Source of the DNA: Vicia villosa
Taxonomy: Eukaryota > Streptophyta > Magnoliopsida > Fabales > Fabaceae
Assembly: GCF_029867415.1 (NCBI RefSeq)
Contig: NW_026706184.1
Span: 62,001 to 126,000, forward strand
Direction: 5' to 3'
DNA length: 64,000 nt
Below the pieces are notes generated by a model. The model was not told the origin of the DNA. It searched no databases and saw only the letters and a program-made list of their open reading frames with translations. The position numbers were made by a program, and so were the translations under genes. Shown here in pieces: positions 11,655 through 23,156 of this stretch (position 1 is the stretch's first letter; each line of letters starts with the position of its first letter).

Positions 11655-13419
11655 TGTAACACCCTTCTAAACCCCGCGGAAATTAATATTAAAATCAGAG
11701 TAAAACATGAAGAAGGGTATTACAACTCCAATAAAATAAATAAATATTCATGTCACGCCATATAAGGAACGATAAACCAAAATTATTCAGGTAGCATGTT
11801 AACACAGCGGAATATTCTTAACAACTGAATAATCAAACAACCGGAGTCATAGACTCACAATTCAACCATAAACCATAAACAAACAGAAGTTTATCAAACA
11901 ACTCTAAAATAACGTTCCCGGTGTTACACGACCAGAGCATGACACAGACCCAACTGACTCTAACGAGTTACTTGACGAGCTAATCCTCACCAAGTACACA
12001 AGCTACTCCTCAATCTGAAAAATAACAACAGTAAGGGTGAGTTTCATTCGCATTAACAAATGTTATAGGAATATAAACAATACAACTTCGTCCATACGTT
12101 AATCACCCAAATCAATTATATTCCGATAGCATAGCAACATTTATCAAATACAGTCATTCATACCAAAATACACACAAATCGCAACATTGGACAACTTCCA
12201 TTCATGTTACAATTATACACAACAACCTAATGCAATGCAACTAAATGCATGTGGTACCAATCATGGGATAACCCATCTCACCGATCCACCACCATAAAGA
12301 TTCGGCTACTTCTCTCACCAATTCCACACAATGGAAATTAGCTACCGCTGTCCCACCACCATAAGGGATACAACCCACAACATGATTATGAAATGCATGC
12401 ATCACATACCGCATGCTAATCATCAACACCAAACAACTGAATAATCATAATCATCAACCAATGCAATAACAATATAAACCACCACAACCAGTTAAATCAA
12501 GTGTTCTAGATTAAATTCGAGTCACAACTCAACCACTATTTTATTGCATAAATCACTGAATTAGTCTCACTATGTTCGAAACGGCACATCAAACAGACTA
12601 ACAGTTAAAAAGTTATACATCGTTAAACTTTAGCAAAAATCCCAAACAGCACAGCACGCGGCGCCAACATCCACACGCGGCGCGAAGCGAGGAAAAAGTT
12701 ACGCCTTCGCGGCGCCAACACAGGTACGCGGCGCGACCTGTGCGCATCAAAACATCCTGACATTCAGCCCACCTGTTCGCGGCGCCACCCTGTGCACGCG
12801 GCGCGAACCGGTGATTTCAGAACCCCAACCTGCAGAAAACAGCATTCTATCCTTCCCAATTGCTCTCAAACCATACCAGTACGAATTTCAGAAAAATAAA
12901 CCACACATACGACATAAATTGCACGTTTACGCATACTTCTAATCATGTTTAACATCATTATTCATCACCAATCATCATTCACAACATAATTGAATCAAAG
13001 TTCTATAAACCCCAAAACCCCAATCCGACATATAATCCAATTCGAAATCCTAACATACAAATTCCATCGAATCATTCATACAACCCATAATAGAGGTTAA
13101 TGAGAAGAACCCCCCCTTACCTCGATGTCGAATTCTTGGATGCTCTTTCTCTTCGCACTTGCTCTTCTCCCAATTTCACGTTCAATCTTCTCTTCTCCCT
13201 TTTGGTTCTTTTTTTCACAAAATACTCCTCTTTTCTATTTTTATGAAAATATAACTTTATTTTAGAAAAAGGGCTTTGCAACTGATACACCCCCCAACTG
13301 TTACTAGCAACACTGGCCCATTAGTCTTATTTCATCCCTATTCTCAAATAATTCCATTTAATTCTAATATTTAATAAAAAATTAATTAAATTAAATAAAG
13401 AATTTTATGGGGTGTTACA
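11655..13419 (-). repeat. 5' LTR of the Tekay element
   Basis: At 1765 bp it is nearly identical to 5294-7109. It is flanked outside by ATGGG and inside by the iMet primer site. Confidence 0.93.
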
Positions 13420-13424
13420 ATGGG

Positions 13425-14046
13425 TCGGTCGGTGGGTTATTCCCATTGATGATGTTTGGTACCACATGCATAGTGTCAGTTCATTCATATGCATGATTTC
13501 ATAAGATGATTGAATGTGTTTCAGTGTTATGAATTGATGATTTTTTGATTGTGTATTTGTTGAATTGTATGAATATAATACAATTGGGTGATTAATATAA
13601 CTATGATGTGTTATTATTTATGATGCCATAATATTTGTTAATTGCGATGAGACTCACCCTTACTTGTTGACATTTTCAGATTGGCAAGTAGCGGCTTTTG
13701 GCTTTGGTGAGGATAGCTCATAGGCCAGTTTGTTTAAGTATAGCGTCGGTGTCATGCTCTGATATTGTAACACTGGGAAACGCTAGTTTAGAGTCTTTGA
13801 GGATACTCTATTCTGTTGTTATTGTATTAACTTTGTGGGATATCACATAGATGATGTTATGCCTATCTGTATGATGAATATTCCGCTGTGTAGAAATATA
13901 ATTATGATAATGTGATGATTTGTTCCTAATGTAGCATGACAAATGACTTATGAATAAAATGGTTTAAATTAAATTATGGCACCCTTGTTCTTATGTTTTA
14001 CTTTGAATTATTATATAATTACTACGGGGTTTATAAGGGTGTTACA
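13425..14046 (+). repeat. Old Tekay-like solo LTR, right part
   Basis: It continues the LTR interrupted at 5293. It ends GGGGTTTATAAGGGTGTTACA, the diverged reverse complement of the Tekay LTR terminus. An internal TGCTCTGATATTGTAAC stretch near 13760 is also shared in diverged form. No primer site follows. Confidence 0.7.
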
Positions 14047-15936
14047 CGTGGCCTCCCGACGGCCATGGGATATGGTGACTGTTGAATGGTCACCATGTGC
14101 TCTCTCATACGCACTCCTTAGCCTGTAGGGATTTCCATTTATATATCATAATCCTTAGCCTGTAGGGGTTTCTTTCCTCGTACCCACGCATTTTCATACA
14201 TTTGCATTTGCATTTCCACCTTCGCCCTTATCCATTCGCTATGCTGGCTGATTTCCCGAGACCCGTGAAGAACTCGAAAAGGTCTTAAACTGTGGAGAGA
14301 GGAGAATTAACTATTGGAGATTTGAATGAGCTTGGTCCTATAAGGAGAAAAGGTTGTCCTTCACTTCATAAACTACGTACCTACACCTACGCCCACGCCT
14401 ACGCCTCAAATTCAATTATCATTGGAGATTCTCCTGCATCGAGATTGACTGCCTTCTCAACAAAATTGGTATGTCCAAGGAGAATAAAAAATTACCCTTT
14501 ACTTCTACAAATCAGATAACTAAGAATTAAAACAAAGTTATTGGATAAACAAAGGAGATTATCCCTAGGATCAATAGGTTTTATCATTTCGAATTGTAAA
14601 TTCCTAGTTGCTAAGTTGTATTTGGTGTAAATTTTGTACCTTTCGATTAGTAATTCAATAAAAAGTCATGCATGTTCTGGAAACAATTCATTCGCTTCTT
14701 CATTACTACGACTTTCCATCTTCACTCTTTGATTCCATTTCAACTTGCCACTTTCAATTATTAACAAACTCAAGGAAGAATAACTAACTAAATTTCTCTA
14801 AACATATGCTTTCAATATTAAGACCTTAGCTGACGATGTAAGGCATTGTTTCGAATCCTAAACAATGGAGAAATAAGGAGATAATTCGTAGTCAACCCCC
14901 TCGAACCAGAAGTTGGAGTTGTTTCTATTTTTCAAAATTAACCTTAATCTTAACCTGGGGAAGGGTAGACTTTGATTAATTCAATGGTGTATTCTATTCT
15001 CAAGAGAATCAATTAATCAAACTAAGAGGTTCAAGCATGTCTCTTTCCTCGCGTTCATCAAAGATTGAGGAAGCAATGGAGATAACATTCCCAACGTCTT
15101 CTTCCTCAATACATCATTCAAGATCGAGGAAGCATCAAAGTTGAAGCTCACAAACCAAAGTCAACATGGCAGTCACATTATGCAAAATCCAAAAAGCAAA
15201 ATTTCAAAAGAACAATTTTAAGAAAAGAGGGCTCGCTAAGTCAAATGGAAAATTCCATAAAGTAAAATAAACGTGACTTAGGCAAAAGTTAGGGCATCCC
15301 AATGGACCAAATTCAAAAGAATTGGTCCATGCAAAAAAAATAAGGGATCAAGAACAAAAACAAAAAGTGGAGGATAATCTTGTGACTGCTAAATCATTAA
15401 AGCTTCCCATCAACGCTTGGATCTTAACAACATTATTCATTGGCGCTTGGATCTTCACTAATGCTTCTGCTCATCATAAAAAAACTCTCTTGCAAACTGA
15501 ATACATTTATTAGATTAATCAAATTTAGGATTGGAGAATATCAAGGAGAATGGGGTGGGTTAAATCAAATTTTGATCCTTATATCCTTTGTTTCTTAAAC
15601 CACGAACCATGGTCACGATACAACCTTTAAAAGTCCTAATTGAAGCAAGGTCAACTATGAAATCATACTTGGCATAAAATCGGTTAAACTAACTCATATT
15701 GTATATTAATGACTCTTTGCATCTTCCATCTCTAATCATCCATTTCTATTTCATAACAAACTCCAATTTCAAAACTGGCATGTGCATAACTAAGAATTAC
15801 TTTTCAAAGGGTACAACTTTACTTTCAAATCAATACTTAGCATCAAGGAGATTTTGACATTGGCGGATCATTTCAAGAAGCTTCTAACTAGGGGATAACA
15901 TCTGAAAATTATTTTGGCAAATTTTTGGCTAAAATA
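14047..15936 (+). other. Ogre element 1 internal region, no gene recognised
   Basis: This is non-coding; only short frames occur. The stretch around 15600-15660 resembles, in reverse complement, 45360-45430 of the second Ogre (words CTTCAATTAGGACTTTTAA and GAAACAAAGGAT). That supports shared Ogre ancestry and suggests inversion or a piece in the other orientation. Confidence 0.5.
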
Positions 15937-16110
15937 ACCTGTCACACCATACCAGAGAGATACTTGCAGCGGACACAAGATAACCAAAACACAAAAAAAA
16001 ACAAGCTAATACAAAACAGACAGCATACATCACCAGTATGCACACAATGCTTAGACAACACCAGACAGACAACACAAGAGTAGCACAAGCACAAACAGAT
16101 CAACACAAAA

Positions 16111-16370
16111 ATAAGCAAATTAGTATTGTTGATCACACATAATCACCATTCTTGTTGTTCTGGGTGACATGTATTACTTCTCCCCCTGTTTGACCACAAA
16201 TGTTGCCAAAGCCTAAAAAAAACTTCTCCCCCACCAAGTTTAAATAAGTCCAACAAAAATTTAAACTGACCGAATTCAAATAAAATAGACGAAACTAAAT
16301 GAAGTAATACATGTCACCCCAGAACAACAAGAATGGTGGTTGTGTGTGATCAACAATGCTAATTTGCTTA
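16111..16370. repeat. Inverted repeat (fold-back), 70-bp arms and 120-bp loop
   Basis: Arms 16111-16180 and 16301-16370 are reverse complements with about three C/T mismatches and one indel. The right arm begins within the gag end. The transcript could form a long hairpin. Confidence 0.88.
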
Positions 16371-16900
16371 GGTAGTGATCTGAGGATCTTCCTTACCAGT
16401 TTTTCTTCAGCCATTTTTTCACCTAAGGCTGCCGAGTTGTTTGAAATCTCGCGGACATTCATGTAGAATTCATAAATGGTTTCGGCCTCTTTCATTTTGA
16501 GATTTTCAAACTTGGTGTTAAGTATTTGAAGTCTCGACATCTTTACCTTGGACGTGCCTTCATGTGCTATTTTGAGAATATCCCAAGCTTCTTTAGCTAG
16601 CTCACAGTGTTGCACAAGTCTGAATATGTTCTTGTCAATACCATTGAACAGTGCACTTAGGGCCTTGGAATTGCCCAAAGCTAACTCTTTTTCAGATTTT
16701 CTCCATTGAGTTTCAGTAATTAGAATAGTGGTTCCATCTTCCAGAATTTTCTCAGGATGTTTCCATCCGCTTTCAACAGCTCTCCAGGCCTTGCTGTCCA
16801 CTGACTTAATGACTGCTACCATACGAGGTTTCCAGTAGTAATAGTTAGAGCCATCAAGGATAGGTGGTCTGTTTCCAAACACTAACAGTTCCTTCTCCAT
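16295..16900 (-). pseudogene. Sirevirus-like copia gag, truncated
   Basis: The frame starts at 16900 with ELLVFGNRPPILDGSNYYYW, followed by KAWRAVESGW and then the UBN2-type gag region: EKELALGNSKAL, LVQHCELAKEAWDIL, MSRLQILNTKFENLKM, VRKILRSLP. This is the usual copia capsid order. After LPK the protein leaves the family pattern and reads into the fold-back, so the zinc knuckle and everything downstream are missing. It packages element RNA in intact relatives; here it is a remnant. Confidence 0.85.
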
Positions 16901-16971
16901 AGTACCAGAATTTTGTTATCCCTAGGTCTCACCCAGATGTAAACAGGCAGGGTGCCTCCTCTGATACCAAT

Positions 16972-17881
16972 TGAAAATTCTAGTAACACACGCTCGATGC
17001 TAAACTGAATGTTATGACATCCACAATTACGCAGCACAGACAGTGATAACAAAACAACATAAAAACAATAAAGAACACACAAAATTATTTACCCAGTTCG
17101 GTTCAAACAACCTACTCTGAGGGCTACCAAGCCAGGGATGAAGTCCACTATCAGTAGTATCAATTCAAAGCTAAACTCCCCCGTTTACAACTTCTCACTT
17201 AATCACTACCCAATGACCCTTCTACCTAGGTTCTACCTAGATATGGAATATCTTCATTCCACTCCCCCTCAATCACAGTAGTGATTACACATAAACAATA
17301 AAACAATTACAGATAGAAGATACTCTTCAAAAACACACCTTGATCTGCTTAAAAGCTTCAATCAAGAGACACACACTCGTGCTTAAAAGCTTAGAGTGAC
17401 ATTACACAAACACAAACTATTCCAACGCAATCATCAAGGACAATTGCTTGGATCACACGAGACTGTTACAAAACAACAGTTCTTCACAACATAAAATCTT
17501 CTGTCTGCATTCCAAAATAGGATTGCAGTCCATTTTATATGCAGTCTTGGGCCTTGGGCTTTTTAAGAAACACATTAGGGTTAACAAAGTTAACCTAATT
17601 CACACGCCAACTGTCTGTTACAAAAAGTGCTGTCAGCAAGATCTTCTGGACAAAATATTCAGCACTCAATAAAAGGTTTCCTAAGCTAATAATTGAGATA
17701 AATCAGGAAACACATTTAATAAACAATAACAGCTCCTGTTGTCATACACGGATGTCATGACATCGATCATGACATTCACTACAAAACCTGTATTAGCTTC
17801 ACACATATGCAACCTGCATAAAACAATATCCACTAGGTATGTTTTACCATAAAAGCATCCAACATGAAAACACCTTCAACA
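16972..17881 (-). repeat. 5' LTR of the Sirevirus-like fragment
   Basis: On the minus strand it begins TGTTGAAGGTGTTTTCATG and ends AGAATTTTCA, followed two bases later by the primer site. Length is 910 bp. No partner LTR lies in the window. Confidence 0.75.
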
Positions 17882-18998
17882 TCTAAGAGTTTCTCCCAAT
17901 CATGGGCAAAATCCCAATGATCATTGGGGCACATGATCAAAAGATCCTATTGAATAGAGGCATTCATTCTAAGAATCAATCAACTTGGGTCACATCTCGA
18001 AGCAATAACAATCAAGGGCATATCTTTCAAAATCCAAATATTGGGGGAATTCATACCGAATGGATATCACGCCATCTCTAGCCCTCCATATCCTAGAGAT
18101 CGACGGCAGACCTTTCAACTATCAAATGTTGGGGCCATGCATATCAAATTCATATGATAAGTAATTCTAAGTCAAAGGCGTGGAGTATTTCAAAAATCAA
18201 AATAATGGGCCAGACATCTCAAGTGCATACAACAATAAAACTACGTCTAAGTTCATATCAAGAAAAATCTCTACAAACCAACTAATTGGGGCAAGACATC
18301 CCACAAAGGGGAAACTTCCTCATATCTTCACAATCTCCAATGAATCTCTCCTACGCCTGCGATCTTCAATTTCAAAACGAGTATCAAGAAATCATGATGG
18401 CATAGCACCCTACCATCGTGTAACAAACAACCCTGTTACATTAGCAATCTCTCTACACCTTCGTTATCCACGACCCATCATTGGTGCATCATTCAAACAT
18501 ACTTAAGTCATGCATTCATCAAAGTATGTATCCCTTGCATCGAGTCATACATATCATTTCATTCATCTGACATAGCATAAATCGAACTTCGTAAAACCCA
18601 AAAATTTTCATCAGCACTTCAATATCCTTGCCCAAGTCATGCATTACATACATTGGTTAAATAATTACATTCCATACATCAAAATATCTAGACAATTCGA
18701 TATCAACAAATAGAGGGTATCGGGGGATTGGCTAAATGGTCTAGAAGGAGATTGAAATTTGAAATTTCGCTCATAAACATTCCGCGCATGTACATAAGCA
18801 TTACCAATACACGCAAACATTCACTCTAAGCCTTAATCAATTAATGGCCCACCACAAGGATACCCATTGAAACATCCGAATAATTACTATGCATTAATCA
18901 TGTCGCTTCACTCCAGCATCAAACCATGCATATCATCTGGTACATTCATATACTACATATCACAAAAGCCCAATTTTCATTAGCAAATCCAAATTAGT
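17882..18998 (+). other. Ogre element 1 3' untranslated region, no gene recognised
   Basis: Non-coding stretch with loosely repeated phrases about 90-100 bases apart. It leads directly into the minisatellites. Confidence 0.5.
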
Positions 18999-19345
18999 AC
19001 AAAGTCCAGTTCTCGTCCTGGAAAATCTTTACAAAGTCCAGTTCTCGTCCTGGTAAATCCTTACAAAGTCCAGTTCTCGTCTTGGCAAATCCTTTCAAAG
19101 TCCAGTTCTCGTCTTGGCAAATCATGCAAATCATTACAAAGTCCAGTTCTCGTCCTGGAAAATCCTTACAAAGTCCAGTTCTCGTCCTGGAAAATCATTA
19201 CAAAGTCCAGTTCTCGTCCTGGAACATCATTACAAAGTCTAGTTCTCGTCCTGGAAAATCATTACAAAGTTCAGTTCTCGTCCTGGCAAATCCTTACAAA
19301 GTCCAGTTCTCATCCTGCCAAATCCTTACAAAGTCCAGTTCTCGT
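18999..19345 (+). repeat. Minisatellite A, 11 copies of a ~31-bp unit
   Basis: Eleven head-to-tail copies of a unit built on CCAGTTCTCGTCCTGG, spaced about 28-46 bases apart. The core has CCAG/CTGG inverted ends. It lies in the 3' untranslated region of Ogre element 1. Confidence 0.92.
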
Positions 19346-19504
19346 TTAGTAGTCATTTCTTATCAGATTGTTACGTCAAAATCCGATTCATGTTCGGTAA
19401 CAAGTTCTCATTTGGTAATGTTCCAATTCCCGTTTGGAAGCTATCATTTAATCCCCAAGCTCCTGGTCAAGTTTTGGTCAAATTTAGGGTTAAACATAAT
19501 CAAA

Positions 19505-20525
19505 GATACCTATCCACAGATAAAAGCGCCTATTCACAGGTCAAGAACGCTTATTCATAGGCTAAGCGCCTATCCACAGGCCAAAGATACCTATCCACAG
19601 GTAAAAGCACCTATTCACAAGTCAAGAATGCCTATTCACAGGCTAAGCACCTATCCACAGGCCAAAGATACCTATCCATAGGTAAAAGAACCTAATCACA
19701 GGTCAAGATCGCCTATTCACGGGCTAAGCGCCTATCCCCAGGCCAAAGATACCTATCCACAGGTAAAAGCACCTATTCACAGGTCAAGAACGCCTATTCA
19801 CAGGCTAAGCGCCTATCCACAGACCAAAGATACCTATCCACAGGTAAAAGGCACCTATTCACAAGTCAAGAACGCCTATTCACAGGCTAAGCACCTATCC
19901 ATAGGCCAAAGATACCTATCCACAGGTAAAAGCACCTATTCACAGGTCAAGAACGCCTATTCATGGGCTAAGCACCTATCCATAGGCCAAAGATACCTAT
20001 TCACAAGTAAAAGCACCTATTCACAGGTAAAAGCACATATTCACATGTCAAGAATGTTTATTCACAAGTCAAGAATGCCTATTCACAAGGTAAGCGCCTA
20101 TCCACAGGCCAACGATACCTATCCACATGTAAAAGCACCTATTCACAGGTAAAACGCCTATTCACAGGGTAAGCACGCCTATTCACAGGCTAAGCGTCTA
20201 TTCACAGGCCAAAAGCACCTATTCACAGGTAAAACGCCTATTCACAGGCTAAGCGCCTATTCACAGGCCAAAAGCACCTATTCACAGGTAAAACGCCTAC
20301 TCACAGGCCAAGCGCCTATTTGCAGGCCAAAAGCACCTATTCATAGGTAAAACGCTTATTCACATGCTAAGTGCCTATTCACAGGCCAAAGGCACCTATT
20401 TATAGGTAAAACGCCTATTCACAGGCCAAAGGCACCTATTCACAGGTAAAAACTCCTATTCACAGGTTAAAGCGCCTATTCACAGGCTAAAACCTATTCA
20501 CAGGTTAAACGCCTAATCACATGTT
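19505..20525 (+). repeat. Minisatellite B, ~20-bp units CCTATTCACAGG in higher-order blocks
   Basis: About 50 copies of a 19-22-bp unit with core CCTATTCACAGG or CCTATCCACAGG. In the left half, units of four types repeat in a fixed order (endings GTAAAAGC, GTCAAGAACG, CTAAGCG, CCAAAGATA), giving blocks of roughly 84 bp. In the right half, shorter two- or three-unit blocks dominate. Confidence 0.92.
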
Positions 20526-20710
20526 AAAACAAAACATACACAGCACGCAACTAAACACACGCATCATCGAGCACTTGCTATGTCAATCTCTAGGCTTTAG
20601 TAGGTTATTTTTATCGGCAAATTTAAGGGTCTTCCATTATTTAATAACTCTTCGATCCGAAAGGCGTGAGACCTGCACATTCTCACGCAATTTAGTCTAA
20701 GAATAATTAA

Positions 20711-20721
20711 ATAGGGGCAGC
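20711..20721 (+). other. Polypurine tract of Ogre element 1
   Basis: ATAGGGGCAGC lies immediately before the 3' LTR. The second Ogre has the same tract on the opposite strand at 40984-40994. Confidence 0.8.
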
Positions 20722-22485
20722 TGTCATACCCCAAAATTTGTCCTATTGCTATTACGTTTTATTAATTGGGACGTAGTACAAATTCTACAAGGGGTGTATA
20801 TCAAACTAGTGGAGTTGACATCTTGATTGGCAAGCCCATTTCAAAAGAGTAACTATTCTCTAAATTGCCCAATTCAAAAGATAGGGGTATACATTAAGTA
20901 AAAGTGTGTATTTAATTGGACTTATTATTCAAAAAATATGAGGCCCAATTTCAGATTCAAAATTATTTTTAAACTTGGATTTTATAAACTTTCTTGGTTT
21001 ATTTACAATATTTTGGATTTCTTGTAATTATTTGTTTAAAAATATAATAATTCACTTGTAAATTATTTATATTTTTAAATAACAAATGTTTTCTTGCCTT
21101 TCATATGCTTTCAATTGGGTTTTTGTTTTAAATAAATAACATAGCACAATTGGTAAGGAATAAGGCTTGCAAGTAAGAAATCACGGGTTTAAATCCCACA
21201 AGTGGCATTTTCACACTTTTTCTCCTATTTTTTTTTACTAATTTACAAAATGGGTTGTTGGGCTTTTGGATATGGGTTATTTCCTTTTATGGATTTTAAC
21301 CTAATTTCCATCTATAAAAAGGGGTCTTGGCAATCCTAAAGGAGACCTTTTTCACTTTCACGTACAATTTTCACACATTCACATCACACACCTTTTTTTC
21401 AATTTTTTTTACTACGCTTCTCTTCTCCTCTTTTCAATTTTTTTTACTACGCTTCTCTTCTCCTCCGAGGGTTTGTCTTAGGGTTGTCTTGAACAAACCT
21501 AACCCGCCGTTGTCGATTAACTGACAACGGCCGACAAACCCTTTCCCCCTTTCAAACTCAAATCCCTCAACTCAAACTCAAATTTTGGCCGATGAGTTCA
21601 TATGAGGCCTCCCTTCTGAAACCATTTTTTTCAAAACCTTTAACCAATGATTTAACATGAGGCCCCCCTTTTAAAAAAATGCTTTTTGGCCAATGATGAT
21701 ACATGAGGCCTTCTCGTCTCCCTCACATTGTATTGTTGCTATATTTTGGTTTAAATCCCTTTTGGCCATTGTTGTCTCGATCGGCCAATGGCCCAATCTT
21801 ATTTTTGCTATACACGGCTTTTGGCCATTGGCCATTATTGTCTCGATGTGAAAATGGCCCTATCTTATTTTTGCTATACACGGATTTTGGCCATTAGCCA
21901 TTCATGTCTCGATCTGACAATGGCCCTATCTTATTTTTGCTATACACGGATTTTAGCCATTAGCCATTGTTGTCTCGATCTGACAATGGCCCAATCTTAT
22001 TTTATTTTCACGATACATGGTTTTTGGCCTTTAGCCATTGTTGTCTCGACCTGACAATGGCTCTATCAAAACATTTTTGTATTATTGCTACATTTTAATT
22101 AAAAAGTTTTTAGCCTTTGGCCATTGTTGTCTCGATGTGACAATGGTCGTATCTTATATCTTTTTTACTATACACAGCTCTTGGCCTTTAGTCATTGTTG
22201 TTTCGATCTGAAAACGACTCTATTAATACCTTTAGGGTTTTATCCTTTTGGCCACTTTTTTTTAAATCTATTAGTAACAATCGTCAAAACTCTTTTTATA
22301 TAAAACCTAAACCTAAGATTAAATGGGTCCCCTTGAGTACAAGAGAGGCAAACGGTGCCTAACACCTTCCCTTTGCCGAAATTACCTACTTACCCAAAAT
22401 CTCTTATTTTTAAGGGTTACTGACTTGCCCAAATAAAGTGGGTGGCGACTCCGTTTGAACGTAAATTTTTAAGTAGGTTGCTACA
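20722..22485 (+). repeat. 3' LTR of Ogre-like element 1
   Basis: It runs from TGTCATACCCC to TTGCTACA and is followed by CACAT. Length is 1764 bp. It keeps about 100 bp around 21225-21310 that the 5' LTR has lost. It carries a tRNA-like block (21142-21195: A box TAGCACAATTGGTAAGG, B box GGTTTAAATCC) and the CCATTG/CAATGG minisatellite (about 21760-22215). Confidence 0.9.
21142..21195 (+). other. tRNA-like sequence in the 3' LTR
   Basis: TAGCACAATTGGTAAGG fits an A box well, and GGTTTAAATCC is a one-base variant of a B box. It is the counterpart of 1880-1934. There is no cloverleaf good enough to call a functional tRNA. Confidence 0.5.
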
Positions 22486-22490
22486 CACAT

Positions 22491-22571
22491 ACGAATGATT
22501 CGAACCTTCAAATTCCAATCAATCTTTCCAGCGTGAATGTTATCAATGAAGGTAATTATAGGAAGTGTCAT
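22491..22571 (-). pseudogene. RPA-like copy 1, exon 1 start
   Basis: On the minus strand the ATG at 22571 opens a frame with LPIITFIDNIHAGKIDWNLK and VRIIRM, the start of the DUF223 OB fold. It is cut at 22491 by Ogre element 1. The duplicated CACAT joins it to 1460 and restores the exon seen in the other copies. Confidence 0.8.
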
Positions 22572-23156
22572 TGAATAAACTATGGAAAAGAAAGCTGAAT
22601 ATTGGAGAACTGAATTTATACCAATTTGGTGGAGGAGAACTGAATTTATACCAATTTGGTGGAGGAGTTACGCATGAATAAAATGAGATTGAGATTTGGA
22701 ACATCGGTTTATGATTTATAAAAACGTGGGTTTAGAATTTGGATGTGGTGTTTTGAAACAGTATCAAAGAACGTGGATTTGTAACTTAGAAAATAAGAAT
22801 GTATGGTTAGTTGACCTGGTAATGAAACATGGGTTTGAATTAATATGTTGGTGGAAGAAGTAAGTTTTTTAGGATTTATTTTATTTAATATATTTAATAT
22901 TTAATAATAATTAGTGTGTTTAATCGGGTTAAGTCTACTAAAAAGTAGGAAACAATAAAACTAGTTTTTTTTAGGGTTTATTTCATTTAATATATTTAAT
23001 AAATTAATAATTAGTAATGAAACGTGGTGACAATGAAAGTAGTTTGAGAAAATAATATATATCGTAAATTAAATTATGTAATTAATTATAATGATAAGAT
23101 ATTATTAAATCTTACTCTAAATCCTCAAGAACAATGTCAATCTGCTTGTAGTTTTT

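Larger units (their letters stand above)
5294..13419 (-). mobile_element. Tekay-type chromovirus (Ty3/gypsy), nearly complete
   Basis: A full structure lies on the minus strand: 5' LTR 11655-13419, tRNA-iMet primer site, gag, protease, reverse transcriptase, RNase H, integrase with a chromodomain-like tail, purine tract and 3' LTR 5294-7109. An exact 5-bp duplication ATGGG flanks it (5289-5293 and 13420-13424). The LTRs differ by one 51-bp repeat unit and roughly eight substitutions seen by eye, so insertion is recent. The polyprotein frame is nevertheless broken by two in-frame TAG codons and one frameshift, so this copy cannot make a full polyprotein. It sits head-to-head in an older related LTR. 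Confidence 0.93.
15937..17881 (-). mobile_element. Rearranged Sirevirus-like copia fragment: 5' LTR, primer site, partial gag
   Basis: On the minus strand it has an LTR (16972-17881), an iMet-type primer site (16958-16969, TGGTATCAGAGG), and a gag start at 16900. The gag is cut after about 175 codons of recognisable sequence. Beyond that is a purine-rich GGGGGAGAAG motif, which in Sireviruses lies near the 3' end, and a fold-back. No pol and no 3' LTR are present. The left boundary is approximate and no target duplication was found, so this is a deleted and rearranged derivative. Confidence 0.7.
1461..22485 (+). mobile_element. Ogre-like Ty3/gypsy retrotransposon 1, non-autonomous, with nested insertions
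   Basis: The element has two TG...CA-type LTRs (1461-3093 and 20722-22485), an exact 5-bp duplication CACAT at 1456-1460 and 22486-22490, a tRNA-Arg-type primer site after the 5' LTR and a purine tract AGGGGCAGC before the 3' LTR. Joining the flanks restores an RPA-like exon 1, which proves the insertion. With its nested elements removed, the internal region is about 5.5 kb and shows no gag, protease, reverse transcriptase or integrase, so it depended on proteins made elsewhere. The LTRs have visibly diverged and differ by an indel of roughly 100 bp, so this insertion is older than the second Ogre. The Ogre assignment rests on the primer site, the purine tract and the 3' minisatellites. Confidence 0.88.

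Noticed and set aside
19082..19681. 199-codon frame across minisatellites A and B
   Set aside because: Its repetitive product reflects the tandem repeat only.
18999..20525. Possible CRISPR array
   Set aside because: Direct repeats lack unique spacers, and the context is plant retrotransposon DNA, so these are minisatellites.
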